Source of the DNA: Aeromicrobium sp. Leaf245
GTDB taxonomy: Bacteria; Actinomycetota; Actinomycetes; Propionibacteriales; Nocardioidaceae
DNA length: 64,000 bases
Direction of reading: 5' to 3'
Assembly (NCBI RefSeq): GCF_942548115.1
Contig: NZ_OW824151.1
Location: 2,294,001 to 2,358,000, forward strand
The translations under genes and the position numbers were made by a program. The notes under the pieces are model-generated. The model saw nothing but the letters and a program-made list of their open reading frames with translations. It searched no databases and was not told the DNA's origin. Below, piece after piece: positions 34,573 to 43,467 of this stretch (within the stretch, counting starts at the first letter, position 1; the number at the start of each line of letters is the position of its first letter).

Positions 34573-35856
34573 GTGCGGTCGACCTACGGGCACGTCCTCG
34601 CACTGCCCGGCGCGGCTCTGTTCAGCCTGACCGGACTGGTGTCGCGCCTCCCGCTCTCGATGGCCTCGCTCGGACTCGTCCTGCTCGTCCGCGAGCACGG
34701 GGGCAGCTACGGCGCCGCCGGGCTGGTCGCCGCCGCCTACGTGGCAGCCGCCGCCGTCGTCGCGCCGATGCACGGACGGCTCAGCGACCGGTGGGGTCAG
34801 CGGCGCGTCCTGGTGCTCGCGGGTGCCGGCTACGCCGCCGGCATGATCGCCGTGGTCCTCGCCGTGACCCGCGAGGCGGACGCACCCTGGCCGCACCTGG
34901 CCGCCGCGGTGGGCGGGATCTTCACGCCGCAGACCGGGTCGCTCGTCCGCGCACGGTGGACCCACCTGCTGCGCGACGACCGTCCGCGGCTCACGACCGC
35001 GTTCGCGATCGAGGCCGTCATCGACGAGGTCGTCTTCATCGTCGGCCCGGTGCTCGTGACCTTCCTGACCCTGCAGGTCGCCGACGTCGCGGGCCTCGCG
35101 ACAGCCACGGCAGCCGCGGTCGTGGGCAGCTGGTTCCTCGCCGCCCAGACGTCCACCGAGCCTCCGACGGGTCGGCACGGGGACGGACCCCGCCCGCCGC
35201 TCGGCTGGGCCGTCCTGGGCCCCGTGCTGGTGGCCGCGGTGGGGATCGGCGTGCTCTTCGGCTCGACCGAGGTGCTGGTCGTCGCGTTCACCGAGGCCGA
35301 GGGGTCGGCGGGCGCGGCCGGGGTGGTGCTGGCCATCTGGGCGGCCGGGAGCCTCCTGGCCGGCGTGGCGGTCGGACTGCTGCCCTCGCCCTCCGACTCG
35401 GTGGCGCGGCTGCGCTGGACCGTCCTGGTCCTCGGCCTGCTGTTCGCGCCGCTGCTCCTGGCGCCGAGCATCGCCTGGCTCGCCGTCGGCATGTTCGTGA
35501 CCGGCTTCATGATCTCCCCGACCATGATCGCCGCCACCAGCGTGGTCGAGGAGTACGTGCCGCCGACGCGGCTCACGGAGGCCCTCACGTGGACGAGCAC
35601 CGGCCTGGCCATCGGTGTCGCCCCGGGTGCCGCGGTCGCCGGCGCCGTCGTGGACCGGTTCGGCGCCTCGGCGGGCTTCGCCGTCCCCCTCGTGGCCGGT
35701 GTCCTCGCCGCGGTCGTGGCCTGGTCCTTCCGGCCGCCGCCGCGACCGGACCGCTCCACCGGCCCGCAGGCATCCGCCGCCCCGAGCCCGGCACCCCCGC
35801 CGGACTCTTCCGCCGCCCCTAGCCCGGCACCCCCGCCAGGGCCCTCGGCGCACTAG
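34573..35856 (+). CDS. MFS transporter
   Basis: A 427-residue protein with 12 predicted hydrophobic segments. The A-motif-like loop GRLSDRWGQRRVLVLAG lies between helices 2 and 3. GAGGAGG precedes the GTG start. The central loop contains a short charged linker (TEPPTGRHGDGPRP) after helix 6. The C-terminus is a Pro/Ala/Ser tail with a near-perfect duplication of SAAPSPAPPP. Substrate unknown. Its stop codon TAG forms part of a TAGGCT box for the following putA gene. Confidence 0.82.
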   Translation: MRSTYGHVLALPGAALFSLTGLVSRLPLSMASLGLVLLVREHGGSYGAAGLVAAAYVAAAAVVAPMHGRLSDRWGQRRVLVLAGAGYAAGMIAVVLAVTREADAPWPHLAAAVGGIFTPQTGSLVRARWTHLLRDDRPRLTTAFAIEAVIDEVVFIVGPVLVTFLTLQVADVAGLATATAAAVVGSWFLAAQTSTEPPTGRHGDGPRPPLGWAVLGPVLVAAVGIGVLFGSTEVLVVAFTEAEGSAGAAGVVLAIWAAGSLLAGVAVGLLPSPSDSVARLRWTVLVLGLLFAPLLLAPSIAWLAVGMFVTGFMISPTMIAATSVVEEYVPPTRLTEALTWTSTGLAIGVAPGAAVAGAVVDRFGASAGFAVPLVAGVLAAVVAWSFRPPPRPDRSTGPQASAAPSPAPPPDSSAAPSPAPPPGPSAH

Positions 35857-35859
35857 GCT
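35854..35859 (+). promoter_or_regulatory. -10 box of putA
   Basis: TAGGCT, its first three bases being the stop of the MFS gene, followed by 10 nt and the ATG at 35870. It gives a leader of only a few bases. Confidence 0.4.
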
Positions 35860-35869
35860 GTCGACCGAG

Positions 35870-38800
35870 ATGAGCCCTACCGCCGAGACGCCGCCCGACG
35901 CCCCCCTCGAGGAGCGCGCGGTCGCGCTCGTCCGGCACTGGGTGACCGCCCAGCAGGGACGTGGCCGACGGACCGACCCGGCCGCCCGCCGCCTCGCGAC
36001 GCTGCTCAAGGACCCGGCCGGACTCGACTTCACGATCGGCTTCGTCGACCGCGTCGTCCGCCCCGAGGACTCCGACGTCGCGGCCCGCAACCTGCGGGAC
36101 CTGACCCGCTCTCTTCCGGCCTTCCTGCCCTGGACCCAGCGGGTCCTGCTGCGCACCGGCGCCTTCTTCTCGCTGCTCTTCCCGGCACTGGTCGTCGCCA
36201 CCGCTCGACGCACGCTGCGCCGCATGGTGGGGCACCTCATCGCCGACGCACGGCCCGAGAAGCTCGGCGGCACGATCGCGACCCTGCGCAAGAACGGCGA
36301 CCGGCTCAACCTCAACCTGCTCGGCGAGGCCGTGCTCGGCGAGGGCGAGGCCGTGCGCCGACGCGACCGCACCCTCGAGCTCCTGCGGCGCGAGGACGTC
36401 GACTACGTCTCCGTGAAGGTCTCCGCCGTCGCCAGCCAGCTGTCCATGTGGGCGTTCGACGAGACCGTGGAGCGCGTGGTCGAGCGCCTCGCCCCGCTGT
36501 ACGAGATCGCCGCGGAACGCGGCTCGTTCATCAATCTCGACATGGAGGAGTACCGCGACCTCGACCTCACGATCGCGGTCTTCACACGCGTCCTGGAGGA
36601 GCACCCCGACCTCGAGGCCGGCATCGTCCTGCAGGCCTACCTCCCCGACGCCCTCGCGGCGATGCAGCGCATCCAGGCGTGGGCCCGCGCCCGCCGGGAG
36701 GCCGGCGGCGCGTCCGTGAAGGTGCGCCTCGTCAAGGGCGCCAACCTCGCCATGGAGCGGGTCGACGCCACCGTCCACGGCTGGCCCCTCGCGACGTGGT
36801 CCTCCAAGCAGGAGACCGACACGCACTACAAGCGCGTCCTGCGGTGGGCCCTCACCCCCGAGCGGATCGACGCCGTGCGGATCGGCGTGGCCGGGCAGAA
36901 CCTCTTCGACGTCGCCTACGCCTGGCTGCTCGCCGGCGAGCGGTCCGTGCGCGACGGCGTCGACTTCGAGATGCTGCTGGGCATGGACTCCGGTCCCGTC
37001 GCGTCGGTGCGCGCCGACGTCGGCGCACTCCTGCTCTACACGCCCGTGGTGCACCCCGACGAGTTCGACGTCGCCATCTCCTACCTGGTCCGCCGGCTCG
37101 AGGAGAACGCCAGCTCGGAGAACTTCATGTCGGCCGCGTTCGACCTGGCCGACGACCCCTCGGCCTTCGATCGCGAGGCAGGGCGCTTCCTCGCCTCCGT
37201 GAAGGCGCTCGACGAGACCGTGCCCCCTCCGCACCGGGTCCAGGACCGTCGCACCGACGCCACCGACCACCACGTGCACGCGCACACCGACGGCTTCTCC
37301 AACACCCCCGACACGGACCCGTCCACGGCCGGGAACCGGGTGTGGGGCCGTCAGGCGCTGTCCCGGTCGACGTACACCCAGCTCGGGATCTCCACGATCG
37401 AGTCGAGCCGCGTCCACGGCCCGGCGTCCCTCGAGACCCTCGTGCGGGGCGCTCGGACCGCCGCGACCGCCTGGTCCGCCCGTGGGGCCGAGGTCCGCGC
37501 CTGGATCCTCCACCAGGCCGCCGGGGCGCTCGAGACCCGACGGGGCGACCTGGTCGCCGTCATGGCCGCCGAGACCGGCAAGACGATCGCCGAGGCCGAC
37601 GTCGAGGTCAGCGAGGCCATCGACTTCGCGCACTACTACGCCGAGGCGGCGCGTCGCCTCGAGGTCGTCGACGGCGCCTCGTTCCACCCGGTCGGCCTGA
37701 CGGTCGTCACCCCGCCGTGGAACTTCCCCGTCGCGATCCCGTGCGGCTCGGTGCTGTCGGCCCTCGCCGCCGGCAGCGCGGTGGTGATCAAGCCCGCTCC
37801 GCAGAGCCCCCGGTGCGCAGCCGTCATGGTGGAGGCGCTGTGGCAGGGCGGCGTGCCGCGCGAGGTGCTGCGCTACGTGAGCATGGACGAGGGCGAGCTG
37901 AGCAAGTCCCTCGTGTCCCACCCCGCGGTCGACCGGTTGATCCTCACCGGCTCCTGGGAGACGGCGGCCCTGTTCCGCTCGTGGCGGCCCGACCTGCCGC
38001 TCCTCGCCGAGACGAGTGGCAAGAACGCCCTCCTCGTCACCCCCAGCGCCGACCTCGACCTGGCCGTCGGCGACCTCGTGAAGAGCGCCTTCGGGCACGC
38101 CGGGCAGAAGTGCTCGGCGGCGAGCCTCGGCATCCTGGTCGGCTCCGTCGCCACCTCCGAGCGCTTCCGTCGCCAGCTCGTCGACGCCGTGACCTCGCTC
38201 AAGGTCGGGTGGCCCGACGATCCCGACGTCTCGGTCGGCCCGGTCGTCGAGGCGCCCTCGGGCAAGCTGCTCGACGCGCTGACGGTCCTCGACGACGGTG
38301 AGGAGTGGATCGTCCAGCCGCGTCGTCTCGACCCCACCGGTCGACTCTGGTCCCCCGGGGTGAAGGTGGGCGTGGCCCCCGGCAGCACCTACCACCGCAC
38401 CGAGTACTTCGGCCCCGTCCTCGGACTCATGCACGCCGCCGACCTCGACGAGGCGATCGCCTGGCAGAACGCCACCGACTTCGGGCTCACGGCCGGCATC
38501 CACTCGCTCGACCCCGACGAGGTCAACCGCTGGATCGACACCGTGGAGGCGGGCAACCTCTACGTGAACCGCGGGATCACCGGCGCGATCGTGCAGCGCC
38601 AGCCGTTCGGCGGCTGGAAGCGGTCGAGCGTCGGCGCCTCCAGCAAGGCCGGCGGACCCAACTACCTGACCCACCTGGGCACCTGGACGCGCCGACCGCT
38701 GCGCCACGTCCCCGACGACGTCGAGCTCTCGGCCCCGGTGGCCTCCGCGCTCGCGTCGGTGACGCCGCACCTGCTCCAGTCCGACGCCGCGCAGCTCGCC

Positions 38801-39292
38801 GCGGCCGCCCGCTCCGACGAGCTGGCCTGGCAGCGCGAGTTCGGCCGCGAGAAGGACGTCAGCGGGCTCGGCGTCGAGCGGAACGTCTTCCGCTACCGAC
38901 CGACCTCGGTCCACGTGCGCGGTGACGGCGACCTGCTCACGACCGCTCGGGTCGTCCTCGCCGGGCTCCGCGCCGGCGCCTCGGTCACGGTGTCCACGCC
39001 GGTGGCCCTGCCCGACGACCTCGCACCCGGGCACGTCGTCGAGGACGACGCCGACTGGCTGGACCGCATGTCGCGGGACCGTCCCGGACGGGTGCGCCTG
39101 CTGGGCCCGCTCGCGCGTGAGCTCGCCGCCGCCGTCGAGGGCGATCCGGACGTCGCCGTCCACGCTGGCGAGGTCACCTGGTCCGGACGGGTCGAGCTCC
39201 TGCCGTTCCTGCGCGAGCAGTCGGTCACCATCACCACGCACCGCTTCGGCAACCACGACCCGGCGTTCGACCGCGTGCTGCCCCGCCACTGA
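35870..39292 (+). CDS. putA: bifunctional proline dehydrogenase / L-glutamate-gamma-semialdehyde dehydrogenase
   Basis: A 1140-residue PutA. The PRODH barrel (about 130-440) has YVSVKVSAV, FINLDMEEYRDLDLT, VKVRLVKGANL and the late KQETDTHYKR. The aldehyde dehydrogenase domain (about 490-950) has VVTPPWNFPVAIPCGSVLSALAAGSAVVIKPAPQSPR, general base Glu714 (LAETSGKN), nucleophile Cys748 (GHAGQKCSAAS) and EYFGPVLGLMH. A degenerate C-terminal ALDH-like domain (about 960-1140) is that of type B PutA. There is no N-terminal ribbon-helix-helix, so it is not a self-repressor. It oxidises proline to glutamate, passing electrons to quinone from FAD and to NAD+. Confidence 0.95.
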   Translation: MSPTAETPPDAPLEERAVALVRHWVTAQQGRGRRTDPAARRLATLLKDPAGLDFTIGFVDRVVRPEDSDVAARNLRDLTRSLPAFLPWTQRVLLRTGAFFSLLFPALVVATARRTLRRMVGHLIADARPEKLGGTIATLRKNGDRLNLNLLGEAVLGEGEAVRRRDRTLELLRREDVDYVSVKVSAVASQLSMWAFDETVERVVERLAPLYEIAAERGSFINLDMEEYRDLDLTIAVFTRVLEEHPDLEAGIVLQAYLPDALAAMQRIQAWARARREAGGASVKVRLVKGANLAMERVDATVHGWPLATWSSKQETDTHYKRVLRWALTPERIDAVRIGVAGQNLFDVAYAWLLAGERSVRDGVDFEMLLGMDSGPVASVRADVGALLLYTPVVHPDEFDVAISYLVRRLEENASSENFMSAAFDLADDPSAFDREAGRFLASVKALDETVPPPHRVQDRRTDATDHHVHAHTDGFSNTPDTDPSTAGNRVWGRQALSRSTYTQLGISTIESSRVHGPASLETLVRGARTAATAWSARGAEVRAWILHQAAGALETRRGDLVAVMAAETGKTIAEADVEVSEAIDFAHYYAEAARRLEVVDGASFHPVGLTVVTPPWNFPVAIPCGSVLSALAAGSAVVIKPAPQSPRCAAVMVEALWQGGVPREVLRYVSMDEGELSKSLVSHPAVDRLILTGSWETAALFRSWRPDLPLLAETSGKNALLVTPSADLDLAVGDLVKSAFGHAGQKCSAASLGILVGSVATSERFRRQLVDAVTSLKVGWPDDPDVSVGPVVEAPSGKLLDALTVLDDGEEWIVQPRRLDPTGRLWSPGVKVGVAPGSTYHRTEYFGPVLGLMHAADLDEAIAWQNATDFGLTAGIHSLDPDEVNRWIDTVEAGNLYVNRGITGAIVQRQPFGGWKRSSVGASSKAGGPNYLTHLGTWTRRPLRHVPDDVELSAPVASALASVTPHLLQSDAAQLAAAARSDELAWQREFGREKDVSGLGVERNVFRYRPTSVHVRGDGDLLTTARVVLAGLRAGASVTVSTPVALPDDLAPGHVVEDDADWLDRMSRDRPGRVRLLGPLARELAAAVEGDPDVAVHAGEVTWSGRVELLPFLREQSVTITTHRFGNHDPAFDRVLPRH

Positions 39293-39310
39293 TCCGGGCG
39301 AGCTCCGACG

Positions 39311-39931
39311 TCAGCCGCGAGCGAGGCCCGGTGGCAGCGGCGCTCGCCACCCACGCCAGAGGGCGAGCAGCCGCCACACGACGCACAGGGCCCCGGCCGA
39401 CACGTACGCCCACCACCCGAGGTCGGCGCGATGGGCCAGCACGGCCACCAGCGCGCCGGTGAACGCCGGGGTGGCGTAGAGCTCCTCGCGGAAGATCACG
39501 GGCACCCGTCCGGCGAGCACGTCGCGCAGGATGCCCCCTCCGATGGCCGTGACCATCCCCAGGAGCGCGGCGGGCAGCACCCCGAGACCGGCCTCGGCCG
39601 CCTTGACGCCGCCCGCGACGCAGAACAGCGCCGCACCCACCGCGTCGAGGACGGCGATCTGCGACTCGCGGCGCCCGAACACCGGGTGGAAGGCGAACAC
39701 CACGACGGAGGCCACGGCGGGCACGACGAGGTAGCGCCAGTCCAGGAGGGCCGCCGGCGGGACGTCGCCGATGAGGACGTCGCGGAGCACGCCGCCGCCG
39801 AGCCCGGTGACCAGTCCGAGGACCGACGCGCCGAACACGTCGAGCTCCTTGCGCACCGCCACGATGGCGCCGGTGCAGGCGAACACGGCGATGCCCACCA
39901 GGTCGAGCGTCACGATCCACACGTCAGGCAC
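39311..39931 (-). CDS. TRIC/UPF0126-family membrane protein (YicG-like cation channel)
   Basis: A 206-residue protein with about seven hydrophobic segments in two repeated halves. Each half contains the GGG-x2-RD motif: VTGLGGGVLRDVLIGDVPPA and VTAIGGGILRDVLAGRVPVIF. The inner DLVGIAVFACTGAIVAVRK and DAVGAALFCVAGGVKAAEAG repeat likewise. Prokaryotic members form trimeric cation channels; some related YicG/YadS proteins are linked to glycine uptake. GTG start with TAGGGT 6 nt upstream. Confidence 0.85.
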   Translation of the reverse strand: MPDVWIVTLDLVGIAVFACTGAIVAVRKELDVFGASVLGLVTGLGGGVLRDVLIGDVPPAALLDWRYLVVPAVASVVVFAFHPVFGRRESQIAVLDAVGAALFCVAGGVKAAEAGLGVLPAALLGMVTAIGGGILRDVLAGRVPVIFREELYATPAFTGALVAVLAHRADLGWWAYVSAGALCVVWRLLALWRGWRAPLPPGLARG

Positions 39932-39937
39932 GGATCG

Positions 39938-39943
39938 ACCCTA
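39938..39943 (-). promoter_or_regulatory. -10 box of UPF0126 gene, leaderless
   Basis: TAGGGT on the minus strand, then CGATCC and the GTG at 39931. Confidence 0.55.
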
Positions 39944-40029
39944 GGACACGCCGCGGCAGGTCGGCTGCCCAGTCGTCGACCCAGTCCTCTGGGCACGCGT
40001 GTCGCCACGGTTTGGCCGGGGACGGAGCC

Positions 40030-40035
40030 TAGGAT
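40030..40035 (+). promoter_or_regulatory. -10 box of sepH
   Basis: TAGGAT; transcription would begin near 40042, leaving a short leader with GGAGGA before the ATG at 40064. This rules out the in-frame ATG at 40034, which lies inside the box. Confidence 0.5.
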
Positions 40036-40063
40036 GACGAAGCAACCAGTGGGAGGACGCTCG

Positions 40064-41062
40064 ATGCGCGAACTCGGCCCCGATCGGCTCAGCGACGACG
40101 GACGTTTCCTCGTCCTGCGCGAAGCCGGCCGTCCCGAGCTGTTCCGCGTCCCGATCGATCGACGGCTCGCCGCACTCGTCGACGCCTCCCCCCGTGCCCG
40201 CGGCCGCGCACACGGCCAGATGGAGATCACGATGGAAAGCACGCTCAGCCCCCGCGACATCCAGGCCAGGATCCGGCGCGGGGAGAGTCCCGACCAGGTC
40301 GCCGAGTCGGCCGGTGTGCCGACCGAGCAGATCGAGGGGTTCGCCACCCCGGTGCTCGCCGAGCGTGCCTACGTGGCCGAGCAGGCGCGCTCCACCACCA
40401 TCCGCCGTCGGCACGCCACCGGCCCGGGCGTCCTGCTCGGGTCCGCGGTCGACGAGAGCGTGGCGGGCGACGGCGGCGTCCCCGAGGACGTCAGCTGGGA
40501 CGCCTGGCGCCGCGAGGACGGTCGCTGGACCGTCCAGGTGCTCGCGCCCAGCGCGCTCGAGCCGGCCACCTTCTGCTACGACGCCAAGAGCCGGTACGTC
40601 GTCCCCGACGACGAGACCGCTCGCCGGCTCGTGGGCGACGTCGCTCCGCCGGAGGCCTCCGACATGGCCATCGCCGACGCCCTGCGCCCCGACGAGGACC
40701 GTCCTGCAACGCCCGCCGCGGACGAGACCCGCTCCGCCGAGCCCGTCGCGCCGAACGACGACGCACCTCGCCACGAGGTCGACGCCGAGCTCCACGCACC
40801 GGTGCACTCCCTCAAGGAGGCCCGCGACCGTCGCGCGATGGAGCAGCTGTCCCTCACCGAGGACATCGCCCCCCAGGAGCAGGACATGTCCGACCACGCC
40901 GACCAGGAGCCCGCCGAGGCGCACCACCAGGTCGACGAGGACCTGGACGAGGAGGAGGGCCACGTGGCCGTTCCCGACACCGTCGCCCCGCGCAAGAAGC
41001 GCCCCGAGCGTCGGCGGGTGCCCAGCTGGGACGAGATCATGTTCGGCGGGCGCAACGACTGA
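40064..41062 (+). CDS. sepH: cell-division (septation) protein SepH
   Basis: A 332-residue protein of the DUF3071/SepH family. The N-terminal domain MRELGPDRLSDDGRFLVLREAGRPELFRVPIDRRLAAL and the helix-turn-helix-like block LSPRDIQARIRRGESPDQVAESAGVPTEQIEGFATPVLAERAYVAE define it. A disordered acidic middle follows, and the C-terminal RRRVPSWDEIMFG motif is conserved in the family. In Streptomyces and mycobacteria SepH binds FtsZ and promotes filament assembly at division septa. ATG 40064 is set by GGAGGA 7-12 nt upstream. Confidence 0.93.
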   Translation: MRELGPDRLSDDGRFLVLREAGRPELFRVPIDRRLAALVDASPRARGRAHGQMEITMESTLSPRDIQARIRRGESPDQVAESAGVPTEQIEGFATPVLAERAYVAEQARSTTIRRRHATGPGVLLGSAVDESVAGDGGVPEDVSWDAWRREDGRWTVQVLAPSALEPATFCYDAKSRYVVPDDETARRLVGDVAPPEASDMAIADALRPDEDRPATPAADETRSAEPVAPNDDAPRHEVDAELHAPVHSLKEARDRRAMEQLSLTEDIAPQEQDMSDHADQEPAEAHHQVDEDLDEEEGHVAVPDTVAPRKKRPERRRVPSWDEIMFGGRND

Positions 41063-41091
41063 GCACCACCGACCACCCAGGACGAACGGAC

Positions 41092-41124
41092 GAGGGCCCC
41101 GACCGCCGAGCGGTCGGGGCCCTC
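41092..41124. terminator. bidirectional terminator between sepH and the beta-helix gene
   Basis: GAGGGCCCCGACCGC (41092-41106), loop CGA, and the exact complementary arm (41110-41124): a 15-bp perfect stem between two convergent genes. Confidence 0.8.
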
Positions 41125-41137
41125 CTCCGTCCAGGGC

Positions 41138-42709
41138 TCAGCGGGTGGAGCACTCCGAGGGCGTGTCGATCGTGGCGCTCGCGCTCGAGCGCCACGGCAT
41201 GAGGACCTCGGACACGATCTGGCCCACCGAGCTGCCCGAGCGATACGTGTTCTTGTAGACGGTCAACCGACGCCACGGCTCCTTGGCGAGAATCCGCTCC
41301 GCGGTAGCGGCGTCCTTGCCGGCCGAGAAGAGCGCGACGCGGTCGGCCGGGCCCTGCGCCTGGTTCGTGCACCAGTGCGCCTGCAGGGTGCCCTGCGTCG
41401 GGTACGTGTTGATGGACCGAAGCTTCTCGGTCACCCCGCGCGCGTTCGTGAACGAGTAGTGGGGCGAGTCGTAGGTCCGCACCAGCATCGGCTCGGGCAC
41501 GTCGACGAACCGGTTGTTCCTGATCGTCGGGTTCTCCGCCCCCTGGCTGATGACCGCGGTGGCCGGCAGGTTGTTGCTGACGTTGCGCCGGGTGGTGATG
41601 CCGTCGATCAGGTTGCCCTCGAGCACCGGCGAACGCCAGTTCAGCATCTTCACCGCGTCGAACCGGGAGTCGACGATCCGGTTGTTCTTGAGCACGACCG
41701 CGGTGTGGTACCGCAGGCTCCAGTCCTCCTGCTTGCGCGGCGTCGTCACCCGGGCCACGGCCGACATGACGTGCGTGCCGACGGCCCGGTTCTGGTACAG
41801 GAAGTCGTTGTCCTCGATCGTGAGGCGGTTGTTGCCGTACCGGTCCATGGCGCCCCACGTGTAGTTCACGCCCTTGGTCCGGCTGTCCGGCGTGTCCACG
41901 TTGATGGCCTCGGCGTTGGGGTTGGCCTTGGTGGCCGCCTTGCCGTCACCGCGAATGTCGTTGACGAAGTCGTTGCCCTTCACGACGGTGTCCTGAGAGG
42001 CGCTGACCTCGAGGAAGTGGCCGAGGTGGTTGTTGCGGAAGCGGATCCCCTCGACCCGCACGTTGCTGGCGTGGCCGATCACGACGCCGTAGACCTTGTC
42101 GAAGGCCGGGTGGACCGTCCCCATCATGTTGATCGTGGCGCTGCCGTCGCCCGGGCCGCGGAAGGTGATGTTGCGCTCGCCGTCGTAGCCCTTCACCGCG
42201 TTCGAGCGCAGGGCTCGGGTCGGCGAGATCGTCTGGAACATCGAGCTCGAGGCCCGGACGCCGGAGATGCCCGTGGTCATCAGCTTGTTGATCGTGGTGC
42301 CCGACGACAGCACGACCGTGGTGTCCGACGGCACGAAGATCGCGTTCGACAGCTTGAAGGTGCCCGGCGCGAAGGTGATCGTGCGGTTCTTGCGGTTGCC
42401 GCTGAAGCTGTTCGCCTTCTCGATGAGGCTCAGGCACGCGTTGAGCCGATAGCTGTCGGAGGTGTAGACGTTGTACTTCGTGAAGCGGGTGACGTCGTAG
42501 CCGTCGGCGTTCAGCATCTTGTTGGGCAGCCGGGCCGTGCGCGTCTTGAAGGCGGCCTGCGTCTCGAAGGTCGTGCAGGTCGAGGCGAGCCACTGCTCGA
42601 CCTTGGCCTTCGTCATCGAGACGCGGGCGGAGGCCGACGTGGGAACGAGGAGTGCGGCGACCACACCGCCGACGAGGATCAGCGTGAGAGCCCGAGAAAC
42701 AGTACGCAT
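41138..42709 (-). CDS. secreted right-handed parallel beta-helix protein
   Basis: A 523-residue exported protein: signal RTVSRALTLILVGGVVAALLVPTSASA, then a helical segment and a beta-helix with laddered rungs such as IRFRNNHLG, VKGNDFVND, IEDNDFLYQN, LKNNRIVDSR, LEGNLIDG, IRNNRFVDV and VYKNTYR. Such folds occur in polysaccharide lyases, hydrolases and adhesins. A stretch ITFAPGTFKLSNAIFVPSDTTVV resembles the N-cap of pectate-lyase-like proteins. No catalytic set is recognisable. It is Asn/Lys/Thr-rich and its DNA is about 63-65% GC in sampled lines, clearly below neighbours, which suggests transfer or a special expression history. Confidence 0.75.
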   Translation of the reverse strand: MRTVSRALTLILVGGVVAALLVPTSASARVSMTKAKVEQWLASTCTTFETQAAFKTRTARLPNKMLNADGYDVTRFTKYNVYTSDSYRLNACLSLIEKANSFSGNRKNRTITFAPGTFKLSNAIFVPSDTTVVLSSGTTINKLMTTGISGVRASSSMFQTISPTRALRSNAVKGYDGERNITFRGPGDGSATINMMGTVHPAFDKVYGVVIGHASNVRVEGIRFRNNHLGHFLEVSASQDTVVKGNDFVNDIRGDGKAATKANPNAEAINVDTPDSRTKGVNYTWGAMDRYGNNRLTIEDNDFLYQNRAVGTHVMSAVARVTTPRKQEDWSLRYHTAVVLKNNRIVDSRFDAVKMLNWRSPVLEGNLIDGITTRRNVSNNLPATAVISQGAENPTIRNNRFVDVPEPMLVRTYDSPHYSFTNARGVTEKLRSINTYPTQGTLQAHWCTNQAQGPADRVALFSAGKDAATAERILAKEPWRRLTVYKNTYRSGSSVGQIVSEVLMPWRSSASATIDTPSECSTR

Positions 42710-42776
42710 TGGTCGATGGTCCCAGACATTTCTGCCATGTGCGCGCGATAGTGAGGACCAAAGTCCTTTATTTATC

Positions 42777-43430
42777 TCAGGGGAAAGGCAGGACGTCCGG
42801 AGAAAGTGCGGCAGCCTTCGCCGATTCCGCGGTCATGCGGCGCCGATGGTGTCGCCGGCACAGGACCTCGTACCCCACCGAGGGACGGGGCCGCTGGGGG
42901 TCGTCGACGTCCCCGACCACGATCACCTCACCCTCGGTGACCATCTCCCCGTCCTCGGTGCGCGCGTTGTGCGTCGCCCGTTCACCGCACCAGCAGAGTG
43001 CCTCGACCTGGAGCGGCAGCATGCGGTCGGCCAGCTCCACGAGTCGGGCCGATCCGTCGAACATGCGCGTGCGGAAGTCCGTCAGGATGCCGAAGCAGAA
43101 GACGTCGATGTCGAGCTCGTCGGCGATCTTGGCCAGCTGCTCGACCTGGTCGCGCGTGTAGAACTGCGCCTCGTCGCACACGAGGTAGTCGATGCGCCCG
43201 CCCTGGGTCAGCTCGGTCACGACGTGCTCCCAGAAGTGCAGGGAGTCGTCGACCTCCGTCGCCGGGACCGCCAGCCCGAGCCGGCTCGAGAGCGTCGCCT
43301 GACCGGCGCGGTCGTGCGACGTGAACACCCGCCCCACCCGTCCGCGGGCCCGGTGGTTGTGGTCGAGCTGCAGGGCGAGCGTGCTCTTCCCGCAGTCCAT
43401 CGTCCCGGAGTAGAAGGTCAGCTCGGCCAC
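42777..43430 (-). CDS. tdk: thymidine kinase (type II)
   Basis: A 217-residue TK1-type kinase: P-loop GTMDCGKST (9-17), FTSHDRAG, the DEAQF catalytic block (VCDEAQFYTRDQVEQLA), the YGLxxDF-like lasso FCFGILTDFRTRMFDGS, and the zinc site CWCGERATHNAR with the later CRRHH. It phosphorylates thymidine or deoxyuridine with ATP in the salvage pathway. GTG start; a degenerate CAGGAT lies 6 nt upstream. Many actinobacteria lack tdk, so its presence is worth noting. Confidence 0.95.
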   Translation of the reverse strand: MAELTFYSGTMDCGKSTLALQLDHNHRARGRVGRVFTSHDRAGQATLSSRLGLAVPATEVDDSLHFWEHVVTELTQGGRIDYLVCDEAQFYTRDQVEQLAKIADELDIDVFCFGILTDFRTRMFDGSARLVELADRMLPLQVEALCWCGERATHNARTEDGEMVTEGEVIVVGDVDDPQRPRPSVGYEVLCRRHHRRRMTAESAKAAALSPDVLPFP

Positions 43431-43467
43431 GGGACCATCCTGCCAGCGGCGGTGCCCGTCGTCGTGC

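Noticed and set aside
39431-40063. SepH extended upstream, or starting at ATG 40034
   Set aside because: The upstream part is antisense to the UPF0126 gene, and ATG 40034 lies within the TAGGAT box; GGAGGA fixes the start at 40064.
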